Source: Flavobacterium proteolyticum (GTDB lineage Bacteria > Bacteroidota > Bacteroidia > Flavobacteriales > Flavobacteriaceae). Taken from it: a stretch of 64,000 nucleotides of DNA. The stretch's first letter is position 1; every line of letters starts with the position of its first letter. The notes beneath the pieces were generated by a model. That model made no database searches. It was not told where the DNA came from and saw only the letters and a program-made list of their open reading frames with translations. This document shows, piece by piece, positions 45,255 to 53,834 of the stretch. The position numbers and the translations under genes are program-made. Location: assembly GCF_015223105.1 (NCBI RefSeq), contig NZ_JADFTZ010000007.1, forward strand, positions 62,001 through 126,000, given 5' to 3'.

Positions 45255-47141
45255 ATGTCGGAAGCCTTACAAATTCTTCAAAAATACTGGAAACACGATA
45301 GTTTTAGAGCACCTCAAGAAGAAATCATTCAATCGGTTTTAAGTGGCAATGATACGTTTGCACTTTTGCCAACTGGAGGAGGGAAATCGGTTTGTTTTCA
45401 GATTCCGGCGATGATGTTGAATGGGATTTGCTTGGTGATTTCGCCTTTGATTGCTTTGATGAAAGACCAAGTTCAGAATTTACAAAGTAAAAACATCAAA
45501 GCGATTGCCTTAACTGGTGGTGTTTCTCAAGATGATGTAATTGATATTTTAGACAATTGCCAATTCGGAAATTACAAATTCTTATATCTTTCTCCCGAAC
45601 GTTTGCAACACGATTGGATTGTGGAACGCTTGAAACAATTACCTATTAATCTTATCGCCATTGACGAAGCGCATTGTGTGAGCCAATGGGGTCATGATTT
45701 TAGACCAGCTTACTTAAAGATTTCGGCTTTAAAAACGCACTTCCCTACTACTCCATTTTTAGCCTTAACTGCAACAGCCAACAATCGAGTTCAGGAAGAT
45801 ATTTGCACGCATTTAGCATTGGTAAATCCTAAAGTTTTCACGAAGTCATTTACTAGAGAAAATTTAGCATATCATGTGATTAAAACTGAAGATAAGCTTT
45901 TCAAAATACAGCAGATTTTAACTAAAAATCCGCAATCTTCTATTATATATGTTCGTAATCGTAAATCGTGCGTTGAAACTTCGCAACAGTTAAATCAATT
46001 GGGATTTACTTCAACAATTTACCACGGTGGTTTGCCTTCAAAAGATAAAGAAAAGAATATGCAATCGTGGTTAGAGAATAAATCACAAGTCATGGTAGCC
46101 ACCAATGCTTTTGGAATGGGAATTGATAAGCCCGATGTAAAAACGGTAATTCACATCCAACTTCCAGAAAACATTGAAAATTACTATCAAGAAGCTGGAA
46201 GAGCGGGACGAAATGACGAAAAAGCATTCGGAATCATCGTTACGAATCCTTCGGATATCGCTTACACTAAATCTCAATTTATTGATGTTTTACCCGATAA
46301 AAAATTCGTAAAAGACGTTTACATCAAATTGAATAATTACTTCCAAATTGCTTATGGTGAAGGTTACAACGAAAGTTTTGCTTTCAATTTGAATCAATTT
46401 TGTGCGCATTACCATTTTCCGGTAATTAAAGCTTTTAATAGTTTGCAATTTTTGGACCGACAAGGAATCATTACTTTCCAAAGTGAATCCACCGAGAAAA
46501 TTAGTTTACAATTTATTATTCCAAGTAAGGAAGTTATTCGCTATATCAGTCTTCATCCGCATGACGAACCTGTTATTACCACGATTTTAAGAACCTATTC
46601 TGGAATTTTTGATGTAGAAACTACGATTAATCCGCATTTGGTTGCCAAAAAAGCAAACACAACAGAAAAGCATGTTGAAGAAGTAATTGATAAACTAGCC
46701 GAAAGTCAGTGTATTATTTTGCACGCCAAAAACAATGATAGTTCCATCACTTTTAACGAAGCTCGAGAAGACGATTTAACAATTAATCGTGTAGCGAAGT
46801 TTTTAGAACATCAAAACAAATTGAAGGAAGAGCAATTTCAGAGCGTAGTAAACTACATTACAAAGGAAGATACTTGTAAAAACAGAATGCTTTTGGCTTA
46901 TTTTGATGAAATTACGAAGGAAGACTGCGGCATTTGTTCGTATTGTATTGCTAAAAAAAAAGTCAATCCAGTTGAAATAACAGAATCGGTCCTACAATTA
47001 TTAGAGAAAAGTTCTTTATCTTCAAGAGAAATTGAAAACCAACTGCACATTTCTTCAGAAGCGACTATCTTTGCCATTCAATTATTATTAGAGAATAATC
47101 GAATCAAAATTAATTCAAACAATCAATATTATCTTATATAA
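45255..47141 (+). CDS. recQ: ATP-dependent DNA helicase RecQ
   Basis: 3'-5' helicase for recombination and repair. 628 residues with Walker A Lys44 (GGGKS), DEAH-box at 137-140 (DEAHCVSQWG), the QxxGRxGR arginine-finger motif (QEAGRAGRNDE) and a zinc-binding Cys cluster (CKNR...CGICSYC) in the RecQ C-terminal region, followed by a winged-helix. Its stop and the ATG of fmt overlap by one base (TAATG), indicating cotranscription. Confidence 0.94.
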   Translation: MSEALQILQKYWKHDSFRAPQEEIIQSVLSGNDTFALLPTGGGKSVCFQIPAMMLNGICLVISPLIALMKDQVQNLQSKNIKAIALTGGVSQDDVIDILDNCQFGNYKFLYLSPERLQHDWIVERLKQLPINLIAIDEAHCVSQWGHDFRPAYLKISALKTHFPTTPFLALTATANNRVQEDICTHLALVNPKVFTKSFTRENLAYHVIKTEDKLFKIQQILTKNPQSSIIYVRNRKSCVETSQQLNQLGFTSTIYHGGLPSKDKEKNMQSWLENKSQVMVATNAFGMGIDKPDVKTVIHIQLPENIENYYQEAGRAGRNDEKAFGIIVTNPSDIAYTKSQFIDVLPDKKFVKDVYIKLNNYFQIAYGEGYNESFAFNLNQFCAHYHFPVIKAFNSLQFLDRQGIITFQSESTEKISLQFIIPSKEVIRYISLHPHDEPVITTILRTYSGIFDVETTINPHLVAKKANTTEKHVEEVIDKLAESQCIILHAKNNDSSITFNEAREDDLTINRVAKFLEHQNKLKEEQFQSVVNYITKEDTCKNRMLLAYFDEITKEDCGICSYCIAKKKVNPVEITESVLQLLEKSSLSSREIENQLHISSEATIFAIQLLLENNRIKINSNNQYYLI

Positions 47142-48088
47142 TGGAAAAATTACGAATTGTATTCATGGGAACGCCCGATTTTGCTGTTGGAATTTTGGAT
47201 ACTATTTACAAAAACAACTATGATATTGTTGGCGTTATCACCGCTCCCGACAAACCAGCAGGTCGTGGACAAAAAGTAAGCATGAGTGCGGTTAAAGAAT
47301 ATGCGTTAGAAAAAAACTTGCGTTTATTACAACCAACCAATTTAAAATCGGAAGAATTTTTATCTGAATTAAGAAGTTTAGAAGCGAATTTACAAGTAGT
47401 CGTAGCCTTTAGAATGTTGCCTGAAGTAGTTTGGAAAATGCCAAAACTAGGAACGTTTAACTTACACGCTTCATTGTTACCAGAATACCGTGGAGCTGCT
47501 CCTATTAATTGGGCTATCATTAATGGTGAAACTAAAACAGGTGTTACCACTTTCTTTATTGATGATAAAATTGATACAGGTGCGATGATTTTAAGTAAGG
47601 AAACAAAAATAGGGGCAAATGAAACTGCTGGTGAATTACATGATCGATTGATGCATTTAGGGAGCGAGACGGTTTTAGAAACTTTACAATTGATAGAATC
47701 AGGAAAAGCGACTACTACTTTACAAGAAAACCATCCTGATGTAAAAACGGCTTACAAACTAAACAAGGATAATTGTAAAATTGATTGGTCGCAGTCAGGA
47801 AAGACGATTTTTAATTTAATCAGAGGTTTATCGCCTTATCCTGCCGCTTGGACCTATATTAAAGATGGCGAAAACGAATGGAATGTAAAAATCTATTTGG
47901 CTAGTTTTGAAGAAAAAGCACATACTGATGGTGTTGGAAAAATTACGACTACTAAGAAAGAGATTTTCGTGATGGTAAAAGATGGTGTTTTAAAAATTGA
48001 AAGTTTACAATTTCCTGGAAAGAAAAGAATGTTAGCTCACGAATTATTAAACGGGATTAAGTTATCTGAAAATGCGATAGCGCTCTAA
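47141..48088 (+). CDS. fmt: Methionyl-tRNA formyltransferase
   Basis: Formylates initiator Met-tRNA with 10-formyl-THF. 315 residues: N-terminal Rossmann formyltransferase domain with the start FMGTPDFAVGIL, the catalytic Asn/His region (NLHASLLPEYRGAAPINWAII) and Asp (DTGAM), and the C-terminal tRNA-binding domain. Normal length. It is cotranscribed with recQ. Confidence 0.97.
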   Translation: MEKLRIVFMGTPDFAVGILDTIYKNNYDIVGVITAPDKPAGRGQKVSMSAVKEYALEKNLRLLQPTNLKSEEFLSELRSLEANLQVVVAFRMLPEVVWKMPKLGTFNLHASLLPEYRGAAPINWAIINGETKTGVTTFFIDDKIDTGAMILSKETKIGANETAGELHDRLMHLGSETVLETLQLIESGKATTTLQENHPDVKTAYKLNKDNCKIDWSQSGKTIFNLIRGLSPYPAAWTYIKDGENEWNVKIYLASFEEKAHTDGVGKITTTKKEIFVMVKDGVLKIESLQFPGKKRMLAHELLNGIKLSENAIAL

Positions 48089-48192
48089 GCCTTGAAAACA
48101 CTATATTTGAGCATGAAATTCAAAAAAACAAACAATGTTATTAACATTTAGTCTAATTTATCAACATTTTAGTCGAAAAATAGCATGAATAC

Positions 48193-48222
48193 TTGCACAG
48201 CTCAATAATACCGCTAAATTTG
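48193..48222 (+). promoter_or_regulatory. Promoter of the HU gene
   Basis: TTG (48193-48195), exactly 19 bp, then TAAATTTG (48215-48222). It lies about 45 bp before the HU start and is a near-ideal Bacteroidota promoter. Confidence 0.75.
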
Positions 48223-48264
48223 TGATAAATAATTAAGTTTAACCAATTATAAATAACTTTAATC

Positions 48265-48540
48265 ATGAACAAATCAGAATTAATCGATGCAATGGCAGCT
48301 TCTGCTGGTATTACAAAAGCAGCTGCTAAATTAGCTTTAGAATCATTTTTAAGCAATGTTGAAGGAACTTTAAACAAAGGTGGAAGAGTATCTTTAGTAG
48401 GTTTTGGTTCTTGGTCAGTATCTAAAAGAGCTGCAAGAGATGGAAGAAACCCACAAACTGGTAAAACTATCAAAATTGCTGCTAAAAACGTAGTAAAATT
48501 CAAAGCTGGTGCTGAATTAGAAGGAGCAGTAAACAAATAA
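48265..48540 (+). CDS. HU-family DNA-binding protein
   Basis: 91 residues, the histone-like fold that wraps DNA: MNKSELIDAMAASAGITKAAAK helix pair, then the beta arm with the GRNPQTGKTIKI motif that clamps DNA. Expected to be an abundant nucleoid protein, consistent with the strong promoter and its own terminator. Whether it acts as homodimer or pairs with another HU is not visible. Confidence 0.95.
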   Translation: MNKSELIDAMAASAGITKAAAKLALESFLSNVEGTLNKGGRVSLVGFGSWSVSKRAARDGRNPQTGKTIKIAAKNVVKFKAGAELEGAVNK

Positions 48541-48563
48541 TATTTTGTTTATATCAAAATAAG

Positions 48564-48594
48564 AGAGTCCCGATGTATTTCGGGACTTTTTTTT
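48564..48594 (+). terminator. Intrinsic terminator after HU
   Basis: AGTCCCG (48566-48572) and CGGGACT (48581-48587) stem, then eight T. Confidence 0.93.
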
Positions 48595-48664
48595 GCACTT
48601 TATCGATATTTTTTTGATTCTTTGCTTTTTTTTTGATAACTTTATTTAATAAACTACAGAAATT

Positions 48665-49225
48665 ATGATATCAACTTTACCCAAAAAAGGTCATTTGCTA
48701 ATTGCAGAGCCTTCGATTTTAGGAGATGTTTCTTTTAATCGCTCTGTGGTTTTATTAGCGGAGCATAACGATGAAGGCTCTGTTGGTTTTATTTTAAACA
48801 AGCCACTTTCTTACACCATTAATGATTTGATTCCTGAGATTGATGCTTCTTTTAAAATATATAATGGAGGGCCGGTAGAACAAGACAATCTGTATTTTAT
48901 TCACAATATACCAGAGATTATACCAAATAGTGTAGAAATTTCAAATGGAATTTATTGGGGTGGCGACTTTGAAACCACCAAACAACTAATTAACGAAGGT
49001 AAAATTACCAAAAATCATATTCGTTTTTTCCTAGGTTATAGCGGCTGGAGTGTTAATCAACTAGAAATGGAAATGCAAGAAAACTCATGGATTGTTGCAG
49101 AAAACACACTTAAAAACAAATTGCTATCAAAAGCAAGCACCCTTTTTTGGAAAGAAAAAATTATTGAGCAAGGTGGCGAGTACGTTTTGTTTTCAAACGC
49201 GCCCGAAAACCCAATGCTTAACTAA
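48665..49225 (+). CDS. YqgE/AlgH-family protein
   Basis: 186 residues of the YqgE/AlgH (UPF0301) family: the start PKKGHLLIAEPSILGDVSFNRSVVLL is the family signature, with GSVGFILNKPL, the YNGGPVEQDNL turn and FLGYSGWSVNQLE. Members are small cytoplasmic proteins of unclear role. It converges on the aminotransferase gene with 8 bp overlap at the ends. Confidence 0.9.
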   Translation: MISTLPKKGHLLIAEPSILGDVSFNRSVVLLAEHNDEGSVGFILNKPLSYTINDLIPEIDASFKIYNGGPVEQDNLYFIHNIPEIIPNSVEISNGIYWGGDFETTKQLINEGKITKNHIRFFLGYSGWSVNQLEMEMQENSWIVAENTLKNKLLSKASTLFWKEKIIEQGGEYVLFSNAPENPMLN

Positions 49226-50057
49226 GTCGGATTTTAGCATTCAATCTTTTTAATACATCTGAAGCAAATTCAGTTGTATACTCTTTTTTGCGGTATTTTG
49301 TGATTGGTTGAATTCCAGAAATTACGTTGGTTAAAAATAACTCATCTGCCTTCTGTAAATCGAAAGGAGAAATTGAAGTTTCTTTCACTTCGATTCCTTC
49401 TATTTTTTTCAAAATTTCAAGTATTTGTTTGCGCATGATTCCGTTTAAGCAACCATCAGAAACAGGTGGTGTAATAACCACGTTACCTGTTTTCATAAAG
49501 ATATTGCTTTGTAAAGCTTCCACCACATTTTTTTCATCATTTAAAACCAGGCAATTAGCATAGCCATTCTCTTCAGCAAAAATACTTCCTGTAATTTGAA
49601 GCATTTTATTATTGGTTTTTAAGGTTGAAAGTAATTGTTTAGTTATATAAAAGTCCTTATACAACTCGACTTCATAATATTCTTTTCCAAAAACATATAA
49701 ATCTGAATTTAAAGGAAAAGCGGTAACTAAAAATTGAACACTTCTAGTTTTTGGTAAATAAAAACCCTCAGAATCTCTATAAACCGTAAAACGAACGCGA
49801 AAAGAATTTGAATTTTTTAAGGATTGAATGAGATTTAAAATTTGAGATTCGAAATATTCCATCGTAAAATTCATAGGAATCTCCATTCGACAAATACGCA
49901 TAGATGCCATCAATCTAAAGTAATGATCTTCAAGAAATAAGACTTTGTTGTCGAATACTTTTATTGTCTCGAAAACGCAATCTCCAAATAAAAATCCTCT
50001 ATTGTTTTCAATTAAAATTGAACTGTTTTCCTGAATATTTCCGTTAAAATTTACCAT
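49218..50057 (-). CDS. Aminotransferase class IV (PabC/Dat-like)
   Basis: 279 residues of the PLP-dependent fold IV: N-terminal RGFLFGDCVFETIKVF opening, a central Lys in the STLKTNNKML stretch as probable Schiff-base residue, and E-x-x-QSNIFMKTGNVVITPPVSDGCLNGI toward the end. This is the pattern of 4-amino-4-deoxychorismate lyase or D-amino acid aminotransferase. The start is set at 50057 because it opens the domain and lies after the terminator. No folate genes adjoin, so activity is unresolved. Confidence 0.85.
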   Translation of the reverse strand: MVNFNGNIQENSSILIENNRGFLFGDCVFETIKVFDNKVLFLEDHYFRLMASMRICRMEIPMNFTMEYFESQILNLIQSLKNSNSFRVRFTVYRDSEGFYLPKTRSVQFLVTAFPLNSDLYVFGKEYYEVELYKDFYITKQLLSTLKTNNKMLQITGSIFAEENGYANCLVLNDEKNVVEALQSNIFMKTGNVVITPPVSDGCLNGIMRKQILEILKKIEGIEVKETSISPFDLQKADELFLTNVISGIQPITKYRKKEYTTEFASDVLKRLNAKIRLS

Positions 50058-50085
50058 AAAAAAATCCCGACTTTTAAATCGGGAC
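50058..50085 (-). terminator. Intrinsic terminator upstream of the aminotransferase
   Basis: On the minus strand TCCCGATTT and the paired AAGTCGGGA then a T run. It ends the START-like gene transcript. Confidence 0.85.
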
Positions 50086-50110
50086 AAATATAGTTGATAT
50101 TATTGAGTTT

Positions 50111-50503
50111 TTAAACGGAACCCAATACATGTTTTAAATCGGAAATTTGATTTTCCCACAACAATTTTGATTCTTCTAATTCATCAGAATGAGCAAAATC
50201 TGAAATTACAATAGAAACATCTTTAGTAATTTCATCTTCCATAATTTTCATTTCAAAAAAGTAGTCTGTTTCAGTTCCATCTTCCTCTAACCATTTAAAT
50301 TTAATACGTTCTCCTGATTTTTTAGAGGCTAATTTTGCCTTCTCTTCAGAATCATCCCAAATAAAAGTAAAAAATTCACCTCTAGAATTCACATTATCAG
50401 CAAACCATTCAGATAATCCAGAAGGCGTAGAAATATATTGATATAGCAGTTGTGGTGAAGATTGAATAGGAAATTCTAATTCATATTTTACTTTAACACT
50501 CAT
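50111..50503 (-). CDS. START-like (SRPBCC) domain protein
   Basis: 130 residues with the helix-grip fold opening: YELEFPIQSSPQLLYQYISTPSGLSEWFADNV, then alternating strands and a long C-terminal helix (KLLWENQISDLKHVL). This is the START-like family usual in flavobacteria, related to AHSA1 and SRPBCC proteins that bind a hydrophobic ligand. Ligand and role unknown. It is the last clearly chromosomal gene before the tRNA and island. Confidence 0.82.
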   Translation of the reverse strand: MSVKVKYELEFPIQSSPQLLYQYISTPSGLSEWFADNVNSRGEFFTFIWDDSEEKAKLASKKSGERIKFKWLEEDGTETDYFFEMKIMEDEITKDVSIVISDFAHSDELEESKLLWENQISDLKHVLGSV

Positions 50504-50591
50504 AGTTTGTTTTTATTTTCAGTTTGGAAATATATATAGAATTAATCGAATAAACAAAAAAAATATTTTAATTTATTTTAGCTAAAAAATA

Positions 50592-50622
50592 TTTGCAAAC
50601 AAAAGAATTAGTTTTATATTTG
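50592..50622 (+). promoter_or_regulatory. Promoter of the CAT-anticodon tRNA gene
   Basis: TTTG (50592-50595), exactly 19 bp, then TATATTTG (50615-50622). It is a perfect Bacteroidota promoter, 36 bp before the tRNA. Confidence 0.85.
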
Positions 50623-50657
50623 CACCCGCATTCAACAAGGATGTGACACCAACATTT

Positions 50658-50731
50658 GGCGAGGTAGCTCAGTTGGTTAGAGCGCAGGATTCATAACCCT
50701 GAGGTCACGGGTTCAACTCCCGTCTTCGCTA
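50658..50731 (+). tRNA. tRNA with CAT anticodon (Met elongator likely)
   Basis: 74 nt cloverleaf without encoded CCA. Acceptor GGCGAGG pairs with CTTCGCT, D arm GCTC/GAGC, anticodon CAT at 50692-50694, T arm ACGGG/CCCGT with loop TTCAACT. The 5' base is not the C1-A72 mismatch of the initiator, so elongator Met or lysidine-type Ile remain. Base pair 31-39 is A-C, a mismatch at the foot of the anticodon stem. The tRNA is followed directly by the integrase gene. Confidence 0.95.
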
Positions 50732-50798
50732 CAAGTTTTTTAAAAATCAAAAAGTTAGATTTTAAGCAGGATTAGAGCAATTTAATCCTGCTTTTTTT

Positions 50799-52022
50799 AT
50801 GTCAAAAATTTTACGATATTTGAAAAATGAACACGGTTTTGAACACGATTTTGAACACGCTTTGAAAGAAAAGAAAAAATACTCCGAACCAAAAATCTAT
50901 GATGCTAATGGTGATTTAGCTAAGCGCTGGTATGTTTATTTTTCTTTTCGAAAGAAAGCTGATGCTCCTCTTGAGAGGTTTCCAAACAACATTTACGCTC
51001 CTCAACACTTAGAAAAGAGAGAACGCTTGTTGTGGTTAAAAACCATGCAACGAAATTTATCTCTTCTTTTAAAAGATGGATTCAATCCATACAATCCTGA
51101 AAATAAATTTAATTTTGAAGCTGAATCTGAAAGTAAATCAATAAAAGAAGCTTTTGAATTTGCTTTGAATATCAAAAAAAGCACCTTAGCTGAAACCTCT
51201 TACAAAGGTCTAGAAGGAAGAATTTTACGTTTTGAAAAGTGGTTAAACGAAAATGGATTTAAAAACAGATTGATTTCTTCAGTCAATAAAAAAGTTATTA
51301 CAATTTATCTGAATGAAGTTTTAACTGCTACCTCAGCGAAAAATAGAAATAATACTCGTACCGATATTAGTACTATTTTTACAGTTTTAGCAGATAATGA
51401 AATTATTTCGGAAAACTTTATTCATAAGATTCCTGTTTTAAAAAGCAATCCTGAAAAGAATAAATCATATACTAGCACCGAAGAAACTAAAATATTTGAG
51501 TATTTAGACAAGAATAATAAGTTACTTTCTTTATACGTTAAATTTATTTCTTACAATTTTTTAAGGCCAGTAGAGGTAAATCGTATTAAAGTTGGAGACA
51601 TCGATCTAAATGACAAAATTTTAAAAATTAAAACCAAGACAGGATTCAAATTAAAGCGAATTCCACAAGTTTTAATTGATGAAATGCCAAATATTACCCA
51701 TTATCCAAAAGATGCTTATTTGTTCGGAAGAAAAAATTTTGGACAATACTGGGAAGCTACAGAAACTAGCAGAAGAAACGATTATTCTGATTATTTCCTG
51801 GAAGTTAAAAAGAAATTCAAATTAGGCAAAGATTACGGTTTGTACAGTTTTAGACATACCTTCATAACTAAGCTCTACAATACCTTTATCAAAGAAATGA
51901 CACCAGAGGAAGCCGAATCCAATATCATGGCTATAACGGGACATACGAGCAAAACTGCGTTAAGGAAATACTTAAGGGAAATTAATGCTTACATTCCTGA
52001 GGATTATTCGAGGTATTTGTAG
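50799..52022 (+). CDS. Tyrosine-type integrase of the island
   Basis: 407 residues: N-terminal arm-binding region (1-110), core-binding SAM-like domain (about 112-215) and catalytic domain with Arg256 (FLRPVEVNRI), Arg352 in YSFRHTF, His382 (TGHTSKTA) and nucleophile Tyr391. The first H of the usual H-x-x-R is Tyr349, as in many Bacteroidota phage or island integrases. It is expected to integrate the element into the tRNA next to it. A T-rich hairpin-like segment (50757-50795) follows the tRNA and precedes the start. Confidence 0.88.
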   Translation: MSKILRYLKNEHGFEHDFEHALKEKKKYSEPKIYDANGDLAKRWYVYFSFRKKADAPLERFPNNIYAPQHLEKRERLLWLKTMQRNLSLLLKDGFNPYNPENKFNFEAESESKSIKEAFEFALNIKKSTLAETSYKGLEGRILRFEKWLNENGFKNRLISSVNKKVITIYLNEVLTATSAKNRNNTRTDISTIFTVLADNEIISENFIHKIPVLKSNPEKNKSYTSTEETKIFEYLDKNNKLLSLYVKFISYNFLRPVEVNRIKVGDIDLNDKILKIKTKTGFKLKRIPQVLIDEMPNITHYPKDAYLFGRKNFGQYWEATETSRRNDYSDYFLEVKKKFKLGKDYGLYSFRHTFITKLYNTFIKEMTPEEAESNIMAITGHTSKTALRKYLREINAYIPEDYSRYL

Positions 52023-52053
52023 AAAATAAAGTAATGAAACATGCTTTTTTTAT

Positions 52054-52061
52054 TATATTTG
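52054..52061 (+). promoter_or_regulatory. Promoter -7 element of the ABC-3C-like operon
   Basis: TATATTTG, 17 bp before the ATG at 52079, fits TAnnTTTG. The -33 box is weak. It suggests the operon has its own promoter rather than reading through from the integrase. Confidence 0.5.
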
Positions 52062-52078
52062 GAGAGTAAACAACCACA

Positions 52079-53287
52079 ATGATTGACAGAGAAGCATCAG
52101 GATTAATAGAAGCTCTTAGGCTACAGAAACTTAGGGCAATAGAGTATTTATTAATAAACATAAATAATAATCAGGAAAAAAATGTTGCTGTAGCTATTGA
52201 GCTATATGAAGATGTTTATCAAAAAAATGAGGATGGTGAGATTTTTGAACAAAACAAAAACTACAACCCTAATAGTAAATTTACTCTTAACAGTGAGGAA
52301 ATTTTAAAATCTTTTTGCAGTTTTATTGATATTTGGACTTACAATGAGTTCTCTTCAGATATTAAATTTTGTTTTTTAAGTACTAATTCAATTGGTAAAG
52401 AAGGTTTAAGTTCAAGAACAAAAAAACTTGGAGTAACTTTACCTAAGGAATCATTATTAGAAGAATTGGCTTCTTTAGACGATACAAGAATTAAGAAAAT
52501 TGCCCAATTAGTTAAAGATTTAGTATTTGATTATTATGAGGTTAATTATCCAGATGAAAAGTCAACAATAGAATTTTTAAGAAAATTAACATTAGATGAA
52601 TGGACTAAATTTTTAAAGCAAATTTCTTGGCTATTTGGTTTTCCAGAAATTAATGAGGTTGAAAATTCAGTAATAAAACTAATTAAAGATTGTACATATT
52701 ATAGTAGTGTTGATAATGAAAATCAAGAAGAAACAATTAAAGCTAAGTTACTAGAATTAATCGAAAAAAAATCGATACAAAAGGATAGACTATTTAAACT
52801 TGTTCAAAAGGCTGATGTTCAGCTAAGTTTTCAAAACGCTATATATAACATTATAAAACCTCTTAAATTAGATGATGTCCATACATTATGGGATACAATA
52901 GAAAAGCCGACAGATTTTAGAAATCTAAATGATAAAATTTTACAAGTTTGTCCAGATTTTAGTCATGATAAGTTAAAACAATTAAATCGTCAAGCTGCAA
53001 TAGCAAAGGTTTTTGAAAGCAATCATAAATCTTCATCACAATATCTTGCATTAAAATATAGGGTTTTCAATTTTTGTGAAACAGAATTATTTTCTAAAAC
53101 AGAAAATAAATCAAAGACTATTTTTAGTCAAGATGAGATAGAAACTATTATCAGAGAAATAACTATTAATTGTATAAAAGAATTTGAGGATTTGAAAAAA
53201 GATTTTACATATGGCATCGAAAGAAACAGTGTGATTACGGAACTTTTTATTGAATTTATTGATAGCTGTTATTTGGCATTTGATTAA
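52079..53287 (+). CDS. First component of ABC-3C-like system; possible DUF4297-type nuclease
   Basis: 402 residues. The first 90 residues contain IELYEDVYQ, then a turn and Glu57-Gln58-Asn59-Lys60 (EQNK), then a helix ending in IDIW. This matches the acid, ED and QxK pattern of DUF4297/Cap4-type PD-(D/E)xK endonuclease domains. The rest is helical and has no recognised domain; the C-terminal part could be the docking domain used by ABC-three-component effectors. The next gene starts one base after this stop. The nuclease call is inference from motifs by eye; an inactive relative is possible. Confidence 0.55.
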   Translation: MIDREASGLIEALRLQKLRAIEYLLININNNQEKNVAVAIELYEDVYQKNEDGEIFEQNKNYNPNSKFTLNSEEILKSFCSFIDIWTYNEFSSDIKFCFLSTNSIGKEGLSSRTKKLGVTLPKESLLEELASLDDTRIKKIAQLVKDLVFDYYEVNYPDEKSTIEFLRKLTLDEWTKFLKQISWLFGFPEINEVENSVIKLIKDCTYYSSVDNENQEETIKAKLLELIEKKSIQKDRLFKLVQKADVQLSFQNAIYNIIKPLKLDDVHTLWDTIEKPTDFRNLNDKILQVCPDFSHDKLKQLNRQAAIAKVFESNHKSSSQYLALKYRVFNFCETELFSKTENKSKTIFSQDEIETIIREITINCIKEFEDLKKDFTYGIERNSVITELFIEFIDSCYLAFD

Positions 53288-53288
53288 G

Positions 53289-53834
53289 ATGGAAGAAAAC
53301 GATTTAACTAAAAAAAGAATGATGTTTATTAAAAGTGAAGATTATAATTTCCTCACTTATAATATGTTTATTATATTGAATGGACTTGATTGTGTTGAAG
53401 GGAAAAGCAGTTTGAGAGACCATAGAAAAATTTCATTTCTAATAGATTTTATTTCAAATGGTAAACTTATTGATATAATTGACAAGCAATCAAAAAATCC
53501 GAATTCAAAGATTAATGAAGTTGACAAAGAATTATTAAGTCAGTCATTCTCAGATTCATTATTAAGAATTAGGACGATTAATCAACTTGTTTTTACATTG
53601 ACAAATGAAGGATTCATAACAATTACAGATAAAAAATTAGACAAACTTTGTATTTGTTTGAATAAGCAAAGGATTCAAAAAGAATTTCTTAAAGGAGAAA
53701 TATTTAAAATCGAACGAAGTAATATAAACAGATTAAAATCTATAGTTCAACGAATATCAATTCTCGATATTTCAACTATGCTATCAAATCTTTATTATAA
53801 AAACGGTATACCAGATGAGCAACTTATTAGTTAA
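53289..53834 (+). CDS. Middle component of ABC-3C-like system
   Basis: 181 residues, mainly helical, with no recognised domain. It sits between the putative nuclease component and the ABC ATPase, starts one base after the first stop and overlaps the ATPase gene by 20 bp. In ABC-three-component systems the small middle protein occupies exactly this place. The ATG at 53289 is chosen because the upstream ATG at 53250 lies inside the previous gene. Function inferred from context only. Confidence 0.5.
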   Translation: MEENDLTKKRMMFIKSEDYNFLTYNMFIILNGLDCVEGKSSLRDHRKISFLIDFISNGKLIDIIDKQSKNPNSKINEVDKELLSQSFSDSLLRIRTINQLVFTLTNEGFITITDKKLDKLCICLNKQRIQKEFLKGEIFKIERSNINRLKSIVQRISILDISTMLSNLYYKNGIPDEQLIS

